From: Mesorhizobium sp. 131-2-1
GTDB taxonomy: Bacteria > Pseudomonadota > Alphaproteobacteria > Rhizobiales > Rhizobiaceae
Length of the DNA: 64,000 nt
Direction: 5' to 3'
Assembly: GCF_016756535.1 (NCBI RefSeq)
Contig: NZ_AP023247.1
Coordinates: forward strand, 1,240,001-1,304,000
This document shows positions 57,390 to 64,000 of the stretch, piece after piece. Within the stretch, counting starts at the first letter, position 1; every line of letters starts with the position of its first letter. The notes under the pieces were generated by a model. The model saw only the letters and a list, made by a program, of their open reading frames with translations. It was not told where the DNA came from and searched no databases. A program made the position numbers and the translations under genes.

Positions 57390-60300
57390 ATGGATATCGT
57401 CAGACTCGCCATCCACAACGCTCGCCTCACAATATCGGCGCTGCTGTTCCTGCTGGTCGCGGGCTGGGTCGCCTATCAGTCGACGCCGAAGGAAGCGGAG
57501 CCCGACGTTCCGATTCCGATGATGTATATCAGCCTGATCTACCAGGGCATCTCGCCAGAGGATTCGGAGCGCCTGCTGCTCCGGCCCATGGAAAGCAAAC
57601 TAAAGAGCCTCAAGGGCCTGAAGGAGATGCGTTCGGCAGCCTTCCAGGGCGGCGGCTACGTGCTGGTCGAGTTCCAGCCGCAGACCAATCTGGCGACAGC
57701 GCTGCAGGATACGCGCAGCAAGGTGCAGGACGCCAAGGCCGACCTGCCGCAAGCCGCTGAGGAGCCGACGGTCAACGAGGTCAACGTCTCGGAATTCCCG
57801 GTCCTTGTCGTGACGCTCTCGGGCGACGTGCCCGAGCGCGTGCTGACGGCGGCGGCGCGCGAATTGCGCGACCGCATCGAAGAGGTGCCGGGCGTGCTGG
57901 AAGGCTCGCTGCAGGGCGCGCGCGACGATCTGGTCGAAGTCGTCATCGATCCGGTCAAGCTGTCGTCCTACGGGCTGCAGCTCGACCAGGTGATGCAAGG
58001 CGTCGGTGCCTCCAACAGCCTTGTCGCCGCCGGCAACCTCGAAGGCTCGGAGGGCAAATACGCGGTCAAGGTGCCGTCGCTGATCGAGACGCCCGAGGAT
58101 GTCGCCAACCTGCCGGTCGTCGCTACGCCGAATGCCGTGGTGCAGGCCAAGGACATCGCCACCATCCGCTCGACCTTCAAGGATGCCGAGACGGTGACGC
58201 GCCTGGACGGCAAGCCGGCGATCGCCATCGAGGTGAAGAAGCGCATCGGCGCCAATCTGATCGACACGCTGAACCACGTCAGGAAGGTGTCCGACACCTT
58301 CATCAAGACGATGCCGGAAGGCATGCACGTCACCTACACGCAGGACAAGTCGGTCTTCGTCAACCAGTTGCTCGGCGACCTGCAGAACCATGTCATGATC
58401 GCCGTCATCCTGGTGTTCATCGTCATCCTCTACGCGCTGTCGGGCCGCGCTTCCTTGCTGATCGGCCTCGCCATTCCGTCGTCCTTCCTGATCGGCATCC
58501 TGTTGCTTGCCATGATGGGCTACACGATCAACATGATCGTGCTGTTCAGCCTCATCCTGGCGGTCGGCATGCTGGTCGACGATGCCATCATCGTCACCGA
58601 GTTCGCCGAACGGCGCATGAGCGAGGGCATGCCGAAGGCGGACGCTTTCGCGCTGGCCGCCAGGCGCATGGCCGGTCCGGTCATCGCCGCCACCATGACG
58701 CGCATCGCGGCGTTCTCGCCGCTCTTGTTCTGGCCGGGCATCATCGGCGACTTCATGAAATACATGCCGATCACGCTGATCGTGACGCTGTCGGCCTCGA
58801 TGCTCTACGCGCTGGTCTTCGCGCCGACGCTGGGCGCAATCTTCGCCAAGGCGCCCAAGCATCACGAGGAAGACAACCGCGACGGCTGGTACATGGCGCT
58901 GGTCAAGCAGGCGGTGCGCTTCCCGATCACCGTCATCCTGCTCACTGTCGGGCTTTTGGTCGGCGTCGGCTTCGCCTATTCGAAATACGGCGCCGGCGTC
59001 GAGTTCTTCCCCAGTGTCGAGCCGGACTACGGCCTGCTCTACGTGCATGCCCGCGGCAATCTTTCGCTGGCCGAAATGGACGCCGCCACCAAGGAAGCCG
59101 AAAACAGGCTGCTCGGCTGGCCGGGCGTCAAGTCGGTCTACACGCGCGCCGGCAAGACGCAGGGCGGCGGCCAGGACATTCCCGAAGATGTCGTCGGTGT
59201 GATCCAGTACGAGTTCGTCGACTGGCGCGAGCGCAAGTCGGCCAACCAGATCCTCAGCGATCTGCGCGGCGTCATGGCCGGCATTCCCGGCGTCGATGTC
59301 GAGGTGCGCGTGCCGGAAGCCGGCCCGCCGACCGGCAAGCCGATCCAGATCAGGCTTTCGGCCGCCGACCCCAAGGGGCTCGACGACAAGGCACGCGCGG
59401 TGGCGGCGCGGATCGCCAAGATACCGAACGTCATCGACATTTCGGACGGCCTGCCGCCGCCCGGCGTCGACTGGGCGCTCGAGGTCGACCGCGCCAAGGC
59501 AGCGCAATATGGCATCAGCCCGACCTCGGTCGGCACGGTGGTGCAGCTGGTGACCAACGGGCTTAAGCTCTCGGAATACCGGCCGGCCGGTGCGGACGAC
59601 GCCGTCGACATCCGGCTGCGCCTGCCCGAGGACCGGCGCACGCTGTCGACGCTCGACGAGCTGAGGGTGCAGACCTCGCAAGGCTCGGTGCCGATCTCGA
59701 ACTTCGTCGTCAGGAAGCCTGAGCCGACGGTTGGCATCCTCAACCGCATCGACGGCGCGCGTACGGTGGTGGTGCAAGCCAATGTCAGCGCCGGCGCCCA
59801 GGTCGCGGCCGTGCAGCAGGAGGTCACCAAGGCTGTCTCCGAAATGGATCTCGGCAGCGGCATCCGCTGGAAGCTCGCCGGCTCCAACGAGGACAGCGCC
59901 GAGGCCGGCGCCTTCCTCAGCAAGGCCTTCGGCGCGGCGATCTTCCTGATCTTCCTGGTGCTGCTCATGCAGTTCAACAAGTTCACCAGCGTCTTGCTGG
60001 TGCTGTCCTGCGTGGTCATGGCGACGGTCGGCGTGTTCCTGGGACTGCTTTTGACGGGCGAGGCCTTCGGCATCGTCATGTCCGGCATCGGCGTCATCGC
60101 GCTTGCAGGCGTGGTGGTGAACAACAACATCGTGCTGATCGACACCTACGATCGTCTGCGCGAGGAAGGCTGGGACAAGATGGACGCGGTGCTGCAGACC
60201 TGCCGCGAGCGCGCCCGTCCGGTGGTGCTGACTGCGGTGTCGGCCATTCTCGGCGTGTTGCCGATCGCCTTCGGCCTCGGCCTCGAAATCTTCCATCACG

Positions 60301-60560
60301 AGACGACGATCAATGCGCCGTCGACGCAGTGGTGGATCTCGCTGTCGTCGGCGATCGTCTTCGGCCTCTCCTTCGCCACCCTGCTGACGCTGGTGGTGAC
60401 CCCGTCGATGCTGATGGTGTTCACGCGCAGCAAGGACAGCCGCTTCAACGCGTTCTTCCGGCGGCTGTTCCGGCGTGGCAAGGGCAAGGTTTCAACAACC
60501 GTTGCCGACCACGATGCGGGTGCCGAGCCGGCAATCGCCTTCCAGAAAGCCGCCGAATAA
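57390..60560 (+). CDS. RND family efflux transporter (HAE1-type)
   Basis: A 1056-residue proton-driven inner-membrane pump with 12 transmembrane helices and two large periplasmic loops. Proton-relay acids are in LAVGMLVDDAIIVTEFAERR (TM4, about residues 390-409). TM10 has LAGVVVNNNIVLIDTYDRLR, where AcrB carries the relay Lys; here Asn occupies the place, as in other non-AcrB subfamilies. It probably exports hydrophobic compounds. It is co-transcribed with the adaptor and followed by a terminator. No outer-membrane factor is encoded nearby. Confidence 0.96.
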   Translation: MDIVRLAIHNARLTISALLFLLVAGWVAYQSTPKEAEPDVPIPMMYISLIYQGISPEDSERLLLRPMESKLKSLKGLKEMRSAAFQGGGYVLVEFQPQTNLATALQDTRSKVQDAKADLPQAAEEPTVNEVNVSEFPVLVVTLSGDVPERVLTAAARELRDRIEEVPGVLEGSLQGARDDLVEVVIDPVKLSSYGLQLDQVMQGVGASNSLVAAGNLEGSEGKYAVKVPSLIETPEDVANLPVVATPNAVVQAKDIATIRSTFKDAETVTRLDGKPAIAIEVKKRIGANLIDTLNHVRKVSDTFIKTMPEGMHVTYTQDKSVFVNQLLGDLQNHVMIAVILVFIVILYALSGRASLLIGLAIPSSFLIGILLLAMMGYTINMIVLFSLILAVGMLVDDAIIVTEFAERRMSEGMPKADAFALAARRMAGPVIAATMTRIAAFSPLLFWPGIIGDFMKYMPITLIVTLSASMLYALVFAPTLGAIFAKAPKHHEEDNRDGWYMALVKQAVRFPITVILLTVGLLVGVGFAYSKYGAGVEFFPSVEPDYGLLYVHARGNLSLAEMDAATKEAENRLLGWPGVKSVYTRAGKTQGGGQDIPEDVVGVIQYEFVDWRERKSANQILSDLRGVMAGIPGVDVEVRVPEAGPPTGKPIQIRLSAADPKGLDDKARAVAARIAKIPNVIDISDGLPPPGVDWALEVDRAKAAQYGISPTSVGTVVQLVTNGLKLSEYRPAGADDAVDIRLRLPEDRRTLSTLDELRVQTSQGSVPISNFVVRKPEPTVGILNRIDGARTVVVQANVSAGAQVAAVQQEVTKAVSEMDLGSGIRWKLAGSNEDSAEAGAFLSKAFGAAIFLIFLVLLMQFNKFTSVLLVLSCVVMATVGVFLGLLLTGEAFGIVMSGIGVIALAGVVVNNNIVLIDTYDRLREEGWDKMDAVLQTCRERARPVVLTAVSAILGVLPIAFGLGLEIFHHETTINAPSTQWWISLSSAIVFGLSFATLLTLVVTPSMLMVFTRSKDSRFNAFFRRLFRRGKGKVSTTVADHDAGAEPAIAFQKAAE

Positions 60561-60580
60561 GTCAGCTCAACCAACAAGAT

Positions 60581-60614
60581 AAAGGCCGCTCGGGGAACAA
60601 CCGGGCGGCCTTTT
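60581..60614 (+). terminator. Terminator after the RND operon
   Basis: AAAGGCCGC (60581-60589) pairs with GCGGCCTTT (60605-60613) with inner CGG/CCG pairs, followed by T residues. Confidence 0.85.
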
Positions 60615-60657
60615 GCATTGTCCCAGCATAACTTCACCTCACGGCGAGGGCTTTCTC

Positions 60658-60816
60658 ATGACGATCAGCACACTTCTTGTCATTATTCTCATCCTCATCC
60701 TGATCGGCGCCGTGCCGGCATGGCCGCATTCGCGCTCCTGGGGCTACGGCCCTTCGGGCATCGTCGGCGTCCTGCTGGTGGTGCTTTTGATCCTGCTGTT
60801 GATGGGCAGGATCTGA
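60658..60816 (+). CDS. DUF3309 family small membrane protein
   Basis: A 52-residue protein: a hydrophobic helix (STLLVIILILILIGAVPAWP, residues 3-22), a short loop with SWGYGPSG, and a second helix (VLLVVLLILLLMGRI). This is the standard DUF3309 layout, widespread in alphaproteobacteria with no known function. ATG at 60658 follows GGCGAGGG. The longer frame upstream was rejected. Confidence 0.88.
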   Translation: MTISTLLVIILILILIGAVPAWPHSRSWGYGPSGIVGVLLVVLLILLLMGRI

Positions 60817-60827
60817 CCCTTTGTGCG

Positions 60828-60849
60828 GCCGAGCCCTGCTGGGCTCGGC
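60828..60849. terminator. Hairpin between DUF3309 and the epimerase gene
   Basis: GCCGAGCCC (60828-60836) pairs exactly with GGGCTCGGC (60841-60849) around TGCT. There is no clear T-run on either strand; it lies between convergent genes. Confidence 0.55.
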
Positions 60850-60864
60850 TGTCGTCAATTGCAA

Positions 60865-61824
60865 TCAGGCAGCCTGGCGTGAGGCGGGCGCGACGGCGAT
60901 GCCGATATCCTGCATGGCTTCCTTCACCGCCTGATCGAGCGGGGTGTGCGGGATTTCGCCGATGATCGCCTCCAGCCGCGTCGAGACCAGCCGGTGCGCC
61001 TCGAAGCGTAGGTAGGACATCGAGACGATCTCGCGCCACATCGCCACAAACGGGCTGCCGGCGCGCAGCACCCACCAGGGCATGAAGCTCAGCTTCAGTG
61101 TACGTCCGAGCGCCTTTTCGGCTGCGGCCTTGATCTCCAGATCGGTGACGGCATGGCCGGGGAAGTTGAGCGCCTCGTAGAAGCCGAGCTTGTCGAGATT
61201 GCGCGCCAGGCCGACGAAGGCCACGGCGAAGTCCGGCAGATAGGCCCATTCATGGATGAGGTCGGCCGGGCCGGGCGCGGTGTAGATGCCTTTCTCCATC
61301 TTTGCAGCAACGACGAGGTCGAACCAGGAGCCGCTGCCGGTGCCGCCGAAGAAGTCGCCGGCCCGAAGCAGGATGGTGCGCACCCGGCCGGCATCGGCCT
61401 CGCGACGGAACAGTTCTTCCATGGCGACGCGGATGCGGCCCTTCTCGGTCGTCGGCCGGAACGGCGTGTCCTCGGTGATCACCGGAGGCATCGGTGAGCC
61501 GTAGTTGTAGACGGTGCCGGGGAAGAGATGCAGCGCCCCGTTCGCGCGGCAGGCCGCCATGACATTCTCGGCCATCGGCAGGCATTTGCCCCAGTCGGTG
61601 TAGATCGGGTTCAGGCCATTGAAGATGATGTCGACGCCTTCGGTGGCGCGGATCAGCGACTCGCGGTCGAGCGCATCGCCGGCGACCGCGCCGGCGCCCT
61701 TGAGTTCAGCCGGAACCTTGCCGTTGCGGGTGACGGCCCGGACGTCGAAGCCGGCGTCGATGAAGGCCTTGCCGACGACGCGGCCGAGCCGGCCGTTGGC
61801 GCCGAGGATTGCGATCTTGGTCAT
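60865..61824 (-). CDS. NAD(P)-binding epimerase/NmrA-type protein
   Basis: A 319-residue Rossmann protein. The N-terminal ILGANGRLGRVVGKAF (about residues 5-20) is a GxxGxxG-type nucleotide site. VRAVTRNG and DIIFNGLNPIYTDWGKCL follow. No YxxxK catalytic pair is apparent; the family includes NAD-dependent epimerases and NmrA-like sensors. It is divergent from the LysR gene, 91 bases away, and is a natural candidate for its target. Confidence 0.87.
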   Translation of the reverse strand: MTKIAILGANGRLGRVVGKAFIDAGFDVRAVTRNGKVPAELKGAGAVAGDALDRESLIRATEGVDIIFNGLNPIYTDWGKCLPMAENVMAACRANGALHLFPGTVYNYGSPMPPVITEDTPFRPTTEKGRIRVAMEELFRREADAGRVRTILLRAGDFFGGTGSGSWFDLVVAAKMEKGIYTAPGPADLIHEWAYLPDFAVAFVGLARNLDKLGFYEALNFPGHAVTDLEIKAAAEKALGRTLKLSFMPWWVLRAGSPFVAMWREIVSMSYLRFEAHRLVSTRLEAIIGEIPHTPLDQAVKEAMQDIGIAVAPASRQAA

Positions 61825-61915
61825 GTCTCGTCTCCGTTGCGTTAGGCCCCCAATTTGAGACGTTCACCGACGAATGGAAATTGACTGATTTCGGCGATTT
61901 GATATTCACAAATGA

Positions 61916-62830
61916 ATGACAGAGATCGACTGGAACCTGATCAAGAGTTTCGTCACCGTGGCGGAGACCGGCAGCCTCTCCAGCGCCGCGCGAAAGCTTG
62001 CGGCGAGCCAGCCGACGCTCGGCCGCCACATCGCCGAGCTGGAGCAGGCGCTCGGTGTGACATTGTTCCGCCGCGGGCGCAGCGGCTATGCGCTGACCGA
62101 AGCTGGCAGCGTTCTCTATGAGCGCGGCAAGGCCGTCAGCGAGCAGGCGAGCGCGTTCTCGCTGCTGGCCCTTGGGTCGGTCGAGGCGATCGAGGGCACC
62201 GTGCGCATCGCCGCTAGTGAGGTGGTGGCGGCCTATGTGCTGCCGGATATCACCGCGCGGCTCGGCGTGGAGGAGCCGGGCATCGAGGTCGAGATCGTCG
62301 CCTCGAACCAGGTCGAGAACCTGTTGCGCAGGGATGCCGATATCGCCGTCCGCATGGTCAAGCCGGCGCAGAACGAGCTGGTGGCGCGCAAGGTCGCCGA
62401 CATTCCGCTGCGTTTCTGTGCGGCGAAGGCCTATCTCGACAGGCGCGGCCGGCCGAAACAGCCCGGTGACCTCGCCGATCATCTGCTGGTCGGCTTCGAC
62501 CGCAGCGATGAGATCGTGCGCGGCCTCAATACGTTCGGCATCCCCGTCAACCGCGGCAGCTTTCGTTTCAGGACCGACAATCAGATCGTTCTTTGGGAAG
62601 CGGTGCGGGCCGGAAACGGCATCGGCATCGGCCAGCAGCCGCTGGCCGAGCGCGATCCATCACTGGAGCTCCTGCTGCCCGGCCTGCCATTGCCGTCGCT
62701 GCCGGTGTGGCTCGCCATGCATCGCGATGTGCGCAGCAGCGTGCGCATCCGCCGCGTCGCGGATTTCCTCCACGAGGAGCTGAAGCGCTATTCGGCCGGC
62801 GCCGGTTCCGGCGCGAACTCGGCGCGGTGA
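61916..62830 (+). CDS. LysR family transcriptional regulator
   Basis: A 304-residue regulator. The N-terminal winged helix-turn-helix (NLIKSFVTVAETGSLSSAAR then LAASQPTLGRHIAELEQALG, about 7-46) and the substrate-binding domain (about 90-300, with EGTVRIAASEVVAAYVLP) are standard. It is divergent from the epimerase-like gene and its 3' end overlaps the convergent MFS gene by 43 bases. Confidence 0.94.
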   Translation: MTEIDWNLIKSFVTVAETGSLSSAARKLAASQPTLGRHIAELEQALGVTLFRRGRSGYALTEAGSVLYERGKAVSEQASAFSLLALGSVEAIEGTVRIAASEVVAAYVLPDITARLGVEEPGIEVEIVASNQVENLLRRDADIAVRMVKPAQNELVARKVADIPLRFCAAKAYLDRRGRPKQPGDLADHLLVGFDRSDEIVRGLNTFGIPVNRGSFRFRTDNQIVLWEAVRAGNGIGIGQQPLAERDPSLELLLPGLPLPSLPVWLAMHRDVRSSVRIRRVADFLHEELKRYSAGAGSGANSAR

Positions 62831-63969
62831 GCAAGCCCGGCCATCAGCAGGACGACGACCAGCAGCCCCGACAGAGCGACGAAGATCGGGCCGAAGCTCG
62901 AATGCTCGGCGACGAACCCGATCGCCGAGGGCGCCACCAGAATGCCCGAATAGCCCATGGTGGTGACGACGCTCATGCCGGTGCCGGACGACATGCCTTC
63001 CTGGTTGCCGCCGGCCGAGAAGATGATCGGCACCATGTTGGCGATGCCGAAGCCGCAAAAGGCGAATGCGGCGATGGCAAGCCAGGGCGAGGGCGACAGG
63101 CCTGCGACCAGCATGCCGGCGGCGGCGACAAGGGCCGAGCCGCGCAGCGTCGCCACCGCGCCGAAGCGGTTGCGCACGCCGTCGCCCAAAAAGCGCATCA
63201 GCGCCATGACGCCGGAAAAGGCGGCGTAGGCGAGACCGGCGATGGCAAGGTCGGCGCCGAGCTCCTGCTGCATGTAGAGCGCCGCCCAGTCGAGCACCGC
63301 GCCCTCGGAGACCATGGTGAGCAGCGCCATCAATCCGACCAGATAGACAACGGGGTGGCCCGGCAGCGAGAATTTCTGGTGTTCGGCCTGTTGCGGCTTG
63401 TCCTCCGCGATCAGGAAGCCGATCGCAAAAGCGACAACCGCGAAGGCGAGCGCCGTCACCACGCTCGCATGGACAAGGTGGCCGTAATTCTGGATGGCGA
63501 AACCGCCGAGCGCGCCGCCGGCGAAACCGCCAAGGCTCCAGAAGCCATGCGAGGACGACATGATGGCGCGGGCGAGCCGCCGCTCGACGGCGACCGCATT
63601 GGCGTTCATGGCGACGTCCATGCCGCCGACGGAGCCGCCAAAGATGAACATGGCGATGGCCGCCAACGGCACGTTGGGGGCGAGCGCCACCGCCAGCAGG
63701 CCGAAACTGCCGCAGATGCCGAACCAGCGCAGCACCGTGCGCGAGCCGTGCCTGGAGATCAGATGGCCGCACCAGGTCATCGCCGTCACCGCGCCGGCGC
63801 CGAACAGGAGGATCAGCAGGCCGAGCGTGAATTTCGAGATGTCCAGACGGGTCAGGAACACAGGGATCTGTGGCGCCCAGCTGCCGGTCAAAAAACCGTT
63901 GGCGAGGAAGATGCCGGCCACGGCCCAGCGCCCGCGTATCGCGGCTTGCATTGTGGTTTGCGTTTTCAT
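62788..63969 (-). CDS. Major facilitator superfamily transporter
   Basis: A 393-residue MFS protein of about 12 transmembrane helices. The N-terminus (RGRWAVAGIFLANGFLTGSW) and MTWCGHLISRHGSRTVLRW (A-motif-like loop) are typical of the FucP/YbjJ-type family. Substrate cannot be inferred; sugar or drug export are both possible. Its 3' end overlaps the LysR gene convergently (62788-62830). The ATG at 63969 is near the window end; nothing upstream can be judged. Confidence 0.92.
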   Translation of the reverse strand: MKTQTTMQAAIRGRWAVAGIFLANGFLTGSWAPQIPVFLTRLDISKFTLGLLILLFGAGAVTAMTWCGHLISRHGSRTVLRWFGICGSFGLLAVALAPNVPLAAIAMFIFGGSVGGMDVAMNANAVAVERRLARAIMSSSHGFWSLGGFAGGALGGFAIQNYGHLVHASVVTALAFAVVAFAIGFLIAEDKPQQAEHQKFSLPGHPVVYLVGLMALLTMVSEGAVLDWAALYMQQELGADLAIAGLAYAAFSGVMALMRFLGDGVRNRFGAVATLRGSALVAAAGMLVAGLSPSPWLAIAAFAFCGFGIANMVPIIFSAGGNQEGMSSGTGMSVVTTMGYSGILVAPSAIGFVAEHSSFGPIFVALSGLLVVVLLMAGLAHRAEFAPEPAPAE

Positions 63970-64000
63970 TGTCTGAAGTCCGCTACGCGAATGGCTTCGC

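Noticed and set aside
57600..60299. 899-codon open frame on the minus strand within the RND gene
   Set aside because: Shadow of a GC-rich gene; composition is not protein-like (His/Asp/Arg-rich), and the plus-strand RND motifs are unmistakable.

Overview
The window is GC-rich alphaproteobacterial chromosome, most like Mesorhizobium or a close relative in the Rhizobiales (Hyphomicrobiales). This rests on the ruvA-ruvB...tolQRAB-pal-cpoB-tilS-ftsH order, an RpoH-type sigma factor, CarD, the phbB-phbA/phaR storage locus, Omp25-like beta-barrels with CtrA-type boxes, a serC leader motif, and many short palindromic intergenic repeats of the kind common in this group. No organism label was given, so the assignment is inference.

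Layout. 1-4132: ruvA (3' end), ruvB, a Tat-exported phosphoesterase, a GH5 glycosidase (minus) and a YbgC thioesterase. 4599-10470: the Tol-Pal envelope machine (tolQ, tolR, tolA, tolB, pal, cpoB), with a decayed four-helix-bundle gene between tolB and pal. 10529-17005: tilS, ftsH and glmM, interrupted by a minus-strand secreted protein made of cysteine-bounded repeats. 17237-19128: two outer-membrane beta-barrel genes, each with an exact TTAA-N7-TTAA box. 19274-22170: serC leader, serC, serA. 22439-25568: purA and a membrane-anchored hypothetical protein broken by a frameshift in a GCGCC repeat. 25603-26147: a CcdAB-type toxin-antitoxin pair. 26291-29723: a homocysteine methyltransferase, an ABC-F ATPase and thiamin pyrophosphokinase. 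29830-33585: a TPP riboswitch and thiBPQ, with a long inverted repeat inside the operon. 33808-40353: an M48 lipoprotein protease, rpoH, an amino-acid ABC transporter, carD and fdxA. 40500-44318: an S4 RNA-binding protein and a large Suv3/MgpS-like helicase. 45041-51878: phbB, phbA, phaR, two divergent citrate-synthase-family genes and a patatin lipase. 51921-60560: a TetR repressor with a perfect palindromic operator, an iorA/iorB-type molybdenum dehydrogenase with its own dihaem cytochrome, and an RND efflux pair. 60658-63969: a DUF3309 micro-protein, an NAD(P)-binding epimerase-like protein, a LysR regulator and an MFS transporter.

How the genes work together. Most of the window is core housekeeping: envelope constriction, outer-membrane proteins, cell-wall precursor synthesis, serine and purine synthesis, thiamin salvage and PHB cycling. 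The accessory-looking parts are the TetR/iorAB/cytochrome/RND block, ccdAB, the GH5 enzyme and the citrate-synthase pair. The less obvious signals are regulatory: candidate CtrA boxes before both OMP genes and (imperfect) before tolQ; a dense, duplicated GANTC cluster between the helicase and phbB; and a shared TTGCA[C/G]TGCA palindrome before phaR, the patatin gene and the RND operon. I found no rRNA, tRNA, CRISPR array, insertion sequence or prophage. No wholly new system is evident. The best leads are the GANTC/duplication region, the patatin-PHB link and the slippage-type frameshift.
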